A stretch of DNA of 23,087 bases from Microseira sp003486305 (GTDB lineage: Bacteria > Cyanobacteriota > Cyanobacteriia > Cyanobacteriales > Aerosakkonemataceae). How positions within the stretch are numbered: position 1 is the first letter of the stretch; each line of letters starts with the position of its first letter. Under the pieces are notes generated by a model that searched no databases, was not told the DNA's origin, and saw only the letters and a list, made by a program, of their open reading frames with translations. Location of the stretch: NCBI GenBank assembly GCA_031969655.1, contig DALYJX010000117.1, positions 1 through 23,087 on the forward strand, given 5' to 3'. Shown piece after piece: positions 1-6,930 of this stretch. A program made the translations under genes and the position numbers.

Positions 1-2
1 AC

Positions 3-662
3 CTTGACCTTTCACCTTACCACTTGCCAGAAGATTTGGGATATGTGGAAGGACGCCTCGAAGGGGAAAAACTGATTATCGAAAATCGCTGCTACCAAAC
101 GCCCCAGTTTCGCAAAATGCACCTGGAATTGGCAAAAGTCGGCTCAATGCTTGATATTTTGCACTGCGTGATGTTTCCCCGCCCGGAATACCCTTTACCG
201 ATGTTTGGCTGCGATTTAGTCGGCGCTAGAGGGCAAATTAGCGCTGCGATCGCCGATCTCTCTCCCACTAGCGAAGACCTCTCTTTACCCGAAGTCTACC
301 GCCACGCCCTCGCCGCATCCCCCGCCCCTCACTTCTCCCACCCCCGCGATCTTCCCCCTTGGGGCGATATCTTTTCCGAATTTTGCATCTTTATTCGACC
401 TGGTACTCCAGAGGAAGAAGCACAGTTTCTCGCTCGTGTCAAGTCTTATTTGGAAATTCATTGTCAAGCAGCGATCGCATCCCAACCCGTCTCCAGGGAA
501 CAGCAAATGCAAATTCTTGCCGGACAGCGCAACTACTGCACCAAACAACAGCAAAACGACAAAACCCGCCGCGTCCTAGAAAAAGCCTTTGGCACCGACT
601 GGGCAGAACGCTACATGACCACGGTTCTGTTTGATTATGTCGCAGAAGCATCGGCAAGGTAA
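3..662 (+). CDS. pcyA: Phycocyanobilin:ferredoxin oxidoreductase, 5' end cut by window
   Basis: PcyA reduces biliverdin IXalpha to phycocyanobilin with four electrons from ferredoxin, supplying the chromophore of phycobilisomes and phytochromes. The frame is open from base 3 and already matches the family before the first possible start (TTG at 24): the residues SPYHLPEDLGYVEGRLEGEK fit the family N-terminal region. The gene therefore begins upstream of the window, and about 30 residues are missing compared with the usual ~245. Counting from codon 24, Glu35 (HLELAKVG), His47 (LDILHCVMF) and Asp64 (FGCDLV) sit at the spacing of the catalytic Glu76, His88 and Asp105 of the Synechocystis enzyme. 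The conserved C-terminal block NDKTRRVLEKAFG..WAERYM is intact. Identity is very secure; only the start is missing. Confidence 0.97.
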   Translation, partial: LDLSPYHLPEDLGYVEGRLEGEKLIIENRCYQTPQFRKMHLELAKVGSMLDILHCVMFPRPEYPLPMFGCDLVGARGQISAAIADLSPTSEDLSLPEVYRHALAASPAPHFSHPRDLPPWGDIFSEFCIFIRPGTPEEEAQFLARVKSYLEIHCQAAIASQPVSREQQMQILAGQRNYCTKQQQNDKTRRVLEKAFGTDWAERYMTTVLFDYVAEASAR

Positions 663-697
663 GCGAGGGGAGGGAGGCTTCTTTTGATCTCACCTCC

Positions 698-746
698 TTG
701 ACAAAACTTAGCAATCTGCTAAGATATTGATTAATCAATCAATCAA
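698..746 (+). promoter_or_regulatory. tetR promoter with TetR-type operator
   Basis: A TTGACA hexamer at 698-703 and TAAGAT at 720-725 (16-bp spacing) make a good sigma70-like promoter. Just downstream, 727-746 reads TTGATTAATCAATCAATCAA, a partly palindromic TGA/TCA-rich motif typical of TetR-family operators. It lies between the -10 box and the ATG at 764, where a bound repressor would block initiation. A near copy occurs at 1437-1456 before devB. Binding by the adjacent TetR is inferred. Confidence 0.6.
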
Positions 747-763
747 AAAACCAAAATTAAACC

Positions 764-1399
764 ATGCCAGCCCACGACCAGGTAGAGTTCGAGCGGCGGC
801 GGCAGCAAATTATAGACGGTGCATTGGAAGTCTTTGCAAGCAAAGGCTTTGAAAAGGCAACTAATAAAGACATCGCCCAAGCTGCCAATATTGGCTCGCC
901 TGGACTGATCTACCACTACTTTAAAGACAAAAGCGACCTATTCCAGCAGGTATTAGAACAACGGGTTCCCTTGCTGCAACTGCTGGCGCACAGCAGTGAG
1001 GATATCCTAACCAAACCACCGCAAGAGGTGCTGACTATCTTCGCCAGCGCTTTCCTGAAAACCTTGGATAACCCGACCGCCGTCGCCATGTTTAAGTTGG
1101 TGATGAGCGAAGCATTCCGACAGCCGAAAGTTGCCGAAGTGATGAACAACGCAGGTCCAAGTCGCGAAATGGCGTTTTTAAGTCGCTATCTGGCAAAACA
1201 AATGTCTCTTGGCGTGCTGAAACCAATAGACCCAGCAGCAGCAGCTTATTGTTTTATTGGCTCTTTGCTGGCGTATATTTTCACGCGGGAAATCTTTCCC
1301 CAGCCAGATACGCAGCAACTCGACGCTGAGACAATGGTAAAGACTACCGTTGAGGTTTTCTTGCAAGGAATGCTCGTAACTGATGCAGGGGGTGCTTAG
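764..1399 (+). CDS. TetR/AcrR family transcriptional regulator
   Basis: A 211-residue one-domain-plus-ligand-domain repressor. Residues ~10-56 form the TetR helix-turn-helix: RRQQIIDGALEVFASKGFEK, then a TNKDIAQAANIGSPGLIYHYF recognition helix region with the typical YHYFKDK ending. The remaining ~150 residues are a variable, mostly helical ligand-binding and dimerisation domain, and the ligand cannot be predicted. The gene lies 210 bp upstream of and co-oriented with the devBCA exporter genes, and both upstream regions carry the same 20-bp motif. It is most likely an autorepressor and local repressor of the exporter. Length and fold are normal for the family. Confidence 0.93.
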   Translation: MPAHDQVEFERRRQQIIDGALEVFASKGFEKATNKDIAQAANIGSPGLIYHYFKDKSDLFQQVLEQRVPLLQLLAHSSEDILTKPPQEVLTIFASAFLKTLDNPTAVAMFKLVMSEAFRQPKVAEVMNNAGPSREMAFLSRYLAKQMSLGVLKPIDPAAAAYCFIGSLLAYIFTREIFPQPDTQQLDAETMVKTTVEVFLQGMLVTDAGGA

Positions 1400-1431
1400 C
1401 AAACAGCGATAAAACTCTCTTTTTTTTCGGA

Positions 1432-1463
1432 TCAAGTTGACTGAGCGATCAATCAACTTGACA
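1432..1463 (+). promoter_or_regulatory. Operator and -35 region upstream of devB
   Basis: Positions 1437-1456 read TTGACTGAGCGATCAATCAA, matching the tetR operator at 15 of 20 positions with an identical 3' half. It overlaps a perfect inverted repeat, TCAAGTTGA (1432-1440) and TCAACTTGA (1453-1461). TTGACA at 1458-1463 abuts it, and the string CTTGACAAAACTT (1457-1469) is also present at 697-709 before tetR. No good -10 box is visible; GGATAG at 1485-1490 is weak. The rest of 1400-1609 holds no gene and would form a leader of about 120 bases. Confidence 0.55.
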
Positions 1464-1609
1464 AAACTTTAAACTCATTCATTCGGATAGGTCAACAGGA
1501 GGAAGCGGAGCGAGCCTTTCCGGACAGAAGCTTAAAGATAGGTAGATAGATCGCACCTCCTCTAGACAACAAAATATTAAGCTAAGTAAAGGGGTTGTAA
1601 AGAAAAGTT

Positions 1610-3250
1610 ATGCGGCTAGAGTTACCTGTAAAAGATTGGCAATTGCTAAAATCTCCAGCCCGCTGGACGATCCCGCTAGCAATTATTGCGGCTGGTGTGA
1701 GTGGCGTGGGAATATACACGGTTTATCAACAGACTCGGGTGCAGCCGCAAGTGGAAGCGCCCGTGGTGACGGCGCCTGCGATCGCATCGGTAACGGCATT
1801 GGGACGCCTGGAACCCCAAGGAGAAGTAATCAAAGTATCCGCGTCGAGTTCGATAGAAGGGTCGCGGGTGGCGCAATTGCTGGTAAAACAGGGAGATCGG
1901 GTACAAGCAGGGCAATTAGTGGCAATATTAGATTCGCGCGATCGCTTGCAAGCCGCGTTAGAACAAGCCAAACAAGATGTGCGAGTCGCCGAAGCCAATT
2001 TAGCCAAAGTGCAAGCAGGGGCAAAAGCGGGAGAACTAGCCGCCCAAAGAGCAGAAATAGGCCGCCTGCAAGCCCAGCTTGAGGGGGAAATGAATACCCA
2101 AAGAGCAGAAATTACCCGCTGGCAACAACAATTAGAGGGAGAAACAAAAGCACTACAAGCTACAATAGCCCGCCTACAAGCGCAACAAACCGGAGACGCA
2201 GCGGGACAAAGAGCAGAAATAGCCCGCCTCACTGCACAGTTAGAAGGCGAAAGGAAAACGCAACAAGCCACGATAGCGCGTTTGCAAGCGCAATTATTGG
2301 GAGAAAAGAGAACGCAACAAGCAGCGATCGCAAGGCTGTCTGCACAGCAGCAAAATGCTCAAACCGAATTTCGTCGCTACCAGATGCTATCCCAACAAGG
2401 AGCAATTGCCGCCTCTATAATTGACACCAAGCGCTTGGAATTAGAAACGGCAATTCAGCAGCTGAATGAAGCGAGAGCCAATTTAAGCCGCACCGAAGCC
2501 ACGCTGACGCAACAAATTAACGAAGCGAGAGCGAATTTAAACCGTACCGAAGCCACGTTAATTCAGCAAATAAAAGAAGCGCAAGCTAATCGTACTAAAA
2601 CAGCGGATACGATAACCGAGCAAATAAATGAAGCCAGAGCGAACTTAAGTCGAACCGAAGCAACTTTAACCCAACAAATTAAGGAGGCACAAGCGAACCG
2701 AAATAAAACAATAGGTACGTTAAACGAGCAAATCAAACAAGCGCGAGCGACATTAACCCAACTTGCCGAAGTGCGTCCCACCGACGTAAATGCAGCGCAA
2801 GCAGAGATTGAGCGCGCCAAAGCAGCAGTGAAGAAAGCACAAGCGGATTTAGATCAAGCCTTCGTGCGATCGCCGATAAACGGACAAGTATTAAAAATCC
2901 ATACAAAAGCCGGAGAATCTGTTAGCAGTACCAATGGAATAGCCGATATCGGACAAACCGGACAAATGTATGCGATCGCAGAAGTTTACGAAAGCGACAT
3001 CGCCAAAGTAAAACTCGGTCAAAGCGCAACAATTACCAGCGAAACAAATACCTTTGAAGGAGAACTTAAAGGAACGGTAAATGAAATTGGCTTGCAAATC
3101 GGTAAAAAAGACATTCTCAACACCGATCCCGCCGCCGACGTAGACGCCAGAGTTGTAGAAGTCAAAATCCAACTCGATCCAGAATCCAGCAGCAAAGTTT
3201 CTGGTTTAACCTACTCAAAAGTGATCGCCAGAATCATCATAGGTCAGTAG
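1610..3250 (+). CDS. devB: HlyD/DevB-type membrane fusion protein with extended coiled coil
   Basis: This is the periplasmic adaptor of a DevBCA exporter, linking the inner-membrane ABC transporter to a TolC-like channel. A cytoplasmic leader and one membrane segment (~20-38) precede the first half of the lipoyl/barrel-sandwich domain (~62-112, TALGRLEPQGEVIKVSA). A long alpha-hairpin follows (~113-415), then the second lipoyl half (SPINGQVLKIHTKAGE) and a beta-barrel to the end. The hairpin is built of 18-residue repeats: six in the ascending arm (146-253) and five clear plus one degenerate in the descending arm (287-394), around a tip at ~254-286. At 546 residues it appears longer than typical DevB proteins. 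At the tip, the Arg-x3-Leu-x6-Ser pattern expected for TolC contact reads R256, L260, Ala267 (alignment by eye). Its stop codon lies in a dispersed repeat. Confidence 0.92.
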   Translation: MRLELPVKDWQLLKSPARWTIPLAIIAAGVSGVGIYTVYQQTRVQPQVEAPVVTAPAIASVTALGRLEPQGEVIKVSASSSIEGSRVAQLLVKQGDRVQAGQLVAILDSRDRLQAALEQAKQDVRVAEANLAKVQAGAKAGELAAQRAEIGRLQAQLEGEMNTQRAEITRWQQQLEGETKALQATIARLQAQQTGDAAGQRAEIARLTAQLEGERKTQQATIARLQAQLLGEKRTQQAAIARLSAQQQNAQTEFRRYQMLSQQGAIAASIIDTKRLELETAIQQLNEARANLSRTEATLTQQINEARANLNRTEATLIQQIKEAQANRTKTADTITEQINEARANLSRTEATLTQQIKEAQANRNKTIGTLNEQIKQARATLTQLAEVRPTDVNAAQAEIERAKAAVKKAQADLDQAFVRSPINGQVLKIHTKAGESVSSTNGIADIGQTGQMYAIAEVYESDIAKVKLGQSATITSETNTFEGELKGTVNEIGLQIGKKDILNTDPAADVDARVVEVKIQLDPESSSKVSGLTYSKVIARIIIGQ

Positions 3251-3577
3251 GGGCGGGTTTCACCAACCATCTATGTAATAACCGACAATTTATCACGCAC
3301 CCGCCCCCGTCATCTTAACGATCAAAACCGCTCCAGAAGCTCCAGTAAGCGGATGCGATATCAGTATTGTAGGGGCGGGTTTCACCAACCATCTATGGAA
3401 TAACCGACAATTTATATAAACCCGCCCCCGTCAATTTCCGATTACATCTTAATGATGAAAAACCCAGAGGCGATCCTCCAGGAAGAAAAAAGAGACAAAT
3501 AATTCAGATATTAGTAGGGGCGGGTTTCACCAACCATCTATGTAATAACCGACAATTTATATAAACCCGCCCCCGTC
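3247..3577 (+). repeat. Three copies of a ~64-bp GTAGGGGCGGGTTT palindromic-end repeat
   Basis: Near-identical units lie at 3247-3310, 3369-3432 and 3514-3577. Each starts GTAGGGGCGGGTTTCACC, contains CCATCTATG(t/g)AATAACCGAC and ends CCGCCCCCGTC. Copies 2 and 3 have inverted ends (GGGGCGGGTTT and AAACCCGCCCC); copy 1 differs before its right end. The arrangement suggests a non-autonomous MITE-like or hairpin element. The copies fill most of the 384-bp devB-devC gap. The first overlaps the devB stop codon (TAG at 3248-3250). Confidence 0.85.
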
Positions 3578-3593
3578 AATTTCCGATCGCTTA

Positions 3594-3633
3594 ACCAATC
3601 ACCAATTACCAATTACCAATTACCAATTACCAA
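3594..3633 (+). repeat. Heptanucleotide (ACCAATT)n array before devC
   Basis: About five tandem copies of ACCAATT (first copy variant, ACCAATC) run to one base before the devC ATG. This is the STRR type known in filamentous cyanobacteria. It occupies the position where a ribosome binding site would be, and no Shine-Dalgarno sequence is visible. Confidence 0.85.
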
Positions 3634-3634
3634 A

Positions 3635-4795
3635 ATGGCAAAAATCCCTCTAGCTTGGCTCCAACTGACAAAAGAAAAAGTCCGCTTGCTCGTTGCTTTA
3701 GCGGGGATTGGCTTTGCGGATATCTTAATGTTTATGCAGTTAGGATTTCGCGATGCGCTGTTTGAAAGTGCGATTACCTTCCATAAAAACCTGCGGGGCG
3801 ATATCTTTTTAATCAGCAGTCAATCTACTGCTTTGATTGCGATGAAAAGCTTCTCCCAGCGACGATTGTATCAAGCGATGGCGTTTGAGGGTGTGGAATC
3901 GATTACACCCGTTTATCTCGGTTTCGGCATTTGGAAGAATCCCGAAAATCGCAAAACCAGACAATTAATGGTGATTGCATTTAATCCGGCTGATAAAATA
4001 TTTAATCTACCGGGAATTGCCGAAAATATAGATCGAGTGAAAATTCCGGATGTGGTTTTATTTGATTCGGCATCTAGGGAAGAATTCGGGCCAGTTGAAA
4101 AGTTGTTTAATTCCGGACAAACGGTAGAAACAGAAATAGATAGCCGTCGCGTTAGAGTCGGTGGATTGTTTAAATTGGGGGCATCTTTCGGTGCAGATGG
4201 TAACATCGTCACCAGCGATTTAAACTTTCTGCGGATCTTTTCTCGACGGGACAGAGGTTCGATTGATATTGGCGTGATTAATTTAAAACAAGATGCAAAT
4301 AAAGAACAAGTTATAAGTAAAATGAAGGATTACTACAAAAATGCATATCCGGATGTTTTAGTGCTATCCCACGAAGAATTTATCCAGTTTGAAAAGACAT
4401 ATTGGGAAACCGGGACATCGATTGGATTTGTGTTCTTTTTAGGGACGTTAATGGGATTTATTGTGGGGACGGTAATCGTGTATCAAATTCTTTATACCGA
4501 TGTTGCAGATCACCTGGCTGAATATGCCACGCTCAAAGCAATGGGGTATAAAGATTTGTATTTATTGGGGGTGGTATTTCAAGAAGCGATTATTTTATCA
4601 ATTTTAGGGTTTATACCGGGATATGGGGTAGCAACTGTTTTGTATACCTTGACGCGAAATGCTACGAGTTTGCCGATGGTAATGACAATAGCTAGAGCAA
4701 CAACAGTGCTGGTTTTAACGGTAATTATGTGTACGATATCGGGATCGATTGCGGTGCGGAAATTGCAAGCAGCCGATCCGGCGGATATTTTTTAA
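3635..4795 (+). CDS. devC: DevC-type ABC exporter permease (MacB/FtsX-like)
   Basis: The permease of the exporter, 386 residues. It has one N-terminal membrane segment (~14-36), a large extracytoplasmic region (~40-260) and three C-terminal membrane segments (~265-290, 310-340, 350-375). This is the four-helix MacB/FtsX topology. The block YATLKAMGYKDLYLLGVVFQ after the second membrane helix is the coupling region characteristic of DevC proteins. It lies between devB and devA in the canonical B-C-A order, which supports assignment to a DevBCA exporter. The substrate is unknown; the best-studied homologue exports heterocyst glycolipids, but nothing here shows that this host makes heterocysts. 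The start ATG follows the heptamer array directly. Confidence 0.93.
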   Translation: MAKIPLAWLQLTKEKVRLLVALAGIGFADILMFMQLGFRDALFESAITFHKNLRGDIFLISSQSTALIAMKSFSQRRLYQAMAFEGVESITPVYLGFGIWKNPENRKTRQLMVIAFNPADKIFNLPGIAENIDRVKIPDVVLFDSASREEFGPVEKLFNSGQTVETEIDSRRVRVGGLFKLGASFGADGNIVTSDLNFLRIFSRRDRGSIDIGVINLKQDANKEQVISKMKDYYKNAYPDVLVLSHEEFIQFEKTYWETGTSIGFVFFLGTLMGFIVGTVIVYQILYTDVADHLAEYATLKAMGYKDLYLLGVVFQEAIILSILGFIPGYGVATVLYTLTRNATSLPMVMTIARATTVLVLTVIMCTISGSIAVRKLQAADPADIF

Positions 4796-4805
4796 ATTGC
4801 AAGTT

Positions 4806-4827
4806 TGCTAATTGCTAATTGCTAATG
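4806..4827 (+). repeat. Short heptamer array (GCTAATT)3
   Basis: Three copies of GCTAATT/GCTAATG lie in the 62-bp devC-devA spacer. After it, AAAGAGGAAG at 4846-4855 supplies a purine-rich ribosome binding site for devA. Confidence 0.7.
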
Positions 4828-4857
4828 GTAAAAGATTAACAATCAAAGAGGAAGAAA

Positions 4858-5610
4858 ATGGAAATGACACTGAGTGAAATACAGCCGATAAGTCCAAATT
4901 CTTTGGTTAGCGAACCAGTGATTGATATTAAAAATGTCAATCATTACTTTGGTAAAGGGTCGCTGAAGAAACAGGTATTATTTGATGTCAGTCTGGAGAT
5001 ATATCCAGGGGAAATTGTACTGATGACGGGGCCTTCTGGGTCGGGGAAAACTACCTTGCTAACGATGATAGGAGGTTTGCGATCGCCGATGGAAGGTAGT
5101 CTAAAAATTTTAGGAAAAGAATTGGTCGGAGCGGGTAAAAATCGGTTAGTAGAGGTGCGGCGCAATATTGGCTATATTTTCCAGGCGCACAACTTGCTGA
5201 AAAGTTTGACAGCCAGACAAAACGTGTTAATGTCCCTGGAGTTGCACCCTGGCATTTCTAACAAAGAAGCGAATGCTAAAGCTAAAGCAATGCTAGAAGC
5301 AGTCGGATTAGGTCAGCGGATCGATTATTACCCGGAGAATTTATCGGGGGGACAAAAACAAAGAGTTGCGATCGCGCGCGCCTTGGTCAGCCATCCTAAA
5401 ATTGTTTTAGCCGACGAACCTACTGCCGCATTAGACAGTAAATCGGGTCGCGATGTCGTCGAATTAATGCAGCGCTTAGCCAAAGAACAAGGCTGTACGA
5501 TCTTAATGGTGACTCACGATAACCGGATTTTGGATATTGCCGACCGCATCGTGCATATGGAAGATGGTCGTTTGGCAAAAGATGCACCCCTGGGCGTGGT
5601 ATCTCATTAA
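4858..5610 (+). CDS. devA: DevA-type ABC exporter ATP-binding subunit
   Basis: A complete ABC ATPase of 250 residues that powers the DevBC exporter. All motifs are present: Walker A GPSGSGKT (58-65), Q-loop Gln109 in YIFQAHNLL, signature LSGGQKQ (162-168), Walker B KIVLADEP (181-188), D-loop ALDS and H-loop His220 in MVTHD. The IFQAHNLLKSLTARQNV stretch is typical of the MacB/LolD/DevA subfamily. Two ATGs (4858 and 4864) are possible; a purine-rich stretch ends three bases before the first. It is the last gene of the operon and converges with the minus-strand gene at 5625, with only 14 bases between stop codons. No dedicated terminator is visible. Confidence 0.95.
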   Translation: MEMTLSEIQPISPNSLVSEPVIDIKNVNHYFGKGSLKKQVLFDVSLEIYPGEIVLMTGPSGSGKTTLLTMIGGLRSPMEGSLKILGKELVGAGKNRLVEVRRNIGYIFQAHNLLKSLTARQNVLMSLELHPGISNKEANAKAKAMLEAVGLGQRIDYYPENLSGGQKQRVAIARALVSHPKIVLADEPTAALDSKSGRDVVELMQRLAKEQGCTILMVTHDNRILDIADRIVHMEDGRLAKDAPLGVVSH

Positions 5611-5624
5611 CTAAACAACCAAAA

Positions 5625-6584
5625 CTATCTGGCGGTTTTTTTAGCCGGATTGGCTGCTGGGCGCGTTTGATTTGGCTTGGCTTGGGGTGTCCGACCATTA
5701 GCAGGTAGGGGCATTTTAGGGTTAGGCTCCGTCGTGGTTTTAGGTGCAGCAGGCTTCTTTTCACCAGCAGGCGCTTGCCGTTTGGATGGCGGCGGCGGAG
5801 TTGGTGGTAGCAGATCTGCTGCGGGTGCTGACACTTGCCTTTTAGTGGCGAAGCTGACGTTTACCCCTTCATTCGATTGCTCTAGCACCAGCAAAGGTGT
5901 AGGCTTGGCTTTTTGATCCCATTGGATTTGCACGATCCGACCTTGAATTGTCGGTTGCCAATTATCATGTTCGTCAGAAGGACTCAAGTAAGTTTCAATG
6001 CAGTCGATAATTTGATTGATCGTCACCGAAGTCGCCTGGGTGGGTAACTTCATTAACCGAATTTGAATCCGGAACAACACAGCCTTTTTCGACTTCGGGT
6101 TCTCTGCTGTCTGATACTCTACATCAAAAATTTCATCGACTTGCCTTCCCGCCGTGGTAGCAATTCCAATCGCAGCTTGTTGCGCCTGAGTCGGACGCAA
6201 CGCGGTGGAAATTTTTTCTTTCACCTTGACCTTAATTTGATTGACAATCGCAAAGTGAAATACTTCCTCAGCCATCCGCATCCGCAGATAATCCAGGTTG
6301 AATTCGCGCGAGTGAACCAAATCCGGATTGGTTTCCATTTTCCGAATCGTTTCCAGCGCCAATTTTAACTTTTTCTTCACATCTTCGCTTTTAAACTTTT
6401 CGATTCGGAGTTCTTTCGCCAGCTTTTTCACCTGGAGATAAGAATAGACTCCTAAACCAACGGTCAATAAAGCCAATACCCCGGAGGCTCCCATCCACAT
6501 TGCATCCGGGGGCAGATTTTTAGCTTGAGCCTTGGGGGGAGCAGCTGCTAATTGCGGTTGTATGAGAATAATAGGGGTTGACAT
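5625..6584 (-). CDS. Conserved cyanobacterial-type membrane-anchored hypothetical protein
   Basis: From the ATG at 6584 the protein has 319 residues; an upstream in-frame ATG at 6614 would add ten, and neither start has a convincing ribosome binding site. A short N-terminal region precedes one membrane helix (~24-44, ASGVLALLTVGLGVYSYLQV). A charged helical segment rich in Lys and Glu follows (KKLKLALETIRKME). A central globular region covers ~85-235 (RMRMAEEVFHFAIVNQIKVK; TINQIIDCIETYLSP; HDNWQPTIQGRIVQIQWDQK). The last ~70 residues are low-complexity Pro/Ala/Lys/Thr. The topology suggests anchoring in the cytoplasmic membrane with a disordered basic tail. I recognise no characterised family and assign no function. 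It converges with devA. Confidence 0.8.
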   Translation of the reverse strand: MSTPIILIQPQLAAAPPKAQAKNLPPDAMWMGASGVLALLTVGLGVYSYLQVKKLAKELRIEKFKSEDVKKKLKLALETIRKMETNPDLVHSREFNLDYLRMRMAEEVFHFAIVNQIKVKVKEKISTALRPTQAQQAAIGIATTAGRQVDEIFDVEYQTAENPKSKKAVLFRIQIRLMKLPTQATSVTINQIIDCIETYLSPSDEHDNWQPTIQGRIVQIQWDQKAKPTPLLVLEQSNEGVNVSFATKRQVSAPAADLLPPTPPPPSKRQAPAGEKKPAAPKTTTEPNPKMPLPANGRTPQAKPNQTRPAANPAKKTAR

Positions 6585-6614
6585 GGTCGGGCGGGTGATA
6601 GGAAAAAAACACAT

Positions 6615-6930
6615 CTCTTTATAGAATGCCCATTAGGAAGGTGTTGTCATCATCAGTAAAGTCACCAAATACTAATGAATTTAGGGGTACTCGGTGTTTC
6701 CACTGAATACGGTAGTTGCACTCCTCAATGTCATTCCCGACAACAGAAGCTACAAGCGATTTATACCATTTTCCTAAATAATGTTACATATTTTGCCTGG
6801 GCGATCGCCCATAGGTCAAGATCCCACGGTTGGCTAAATTATAACCGATAGCCTCAGTACCTATGAGTCGCCTTTATGGGTGAAAGACCCAATCATCAGG
6901 GAGATGGGGAAAGCTAGTTGTCACAGAAAG
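6615..6930. other. Intergenic region without recognised gene
   Basis: About 316 bases between the hypothetical gene (start side) and the end of kdpD. I see no convincing reading frame or RNA gene. The only clear structure is a 12-bp perfect palindrome GGGCGATCGCCC (6799-6810), which contains a HIP1 octamer. The upstream promoter of the hypothetical gene must lie here but no clear -35/-10 pair was identified. Confidence 0.5.

Noticed and set aside
3635..5610. Evidence of heterocyst glycolipid export
   Set aside because: DevBCA-type exporters also occur in non-heterocystous cyanobacteria and no heterocyst gene is in the window, so no substrate is assigned.
6835..6915. Possible structured RNA (GGGTGAAAGACCC stem)
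   Set aside because: One short stem is not enough, and no known riboswitch or intron core could be matched.
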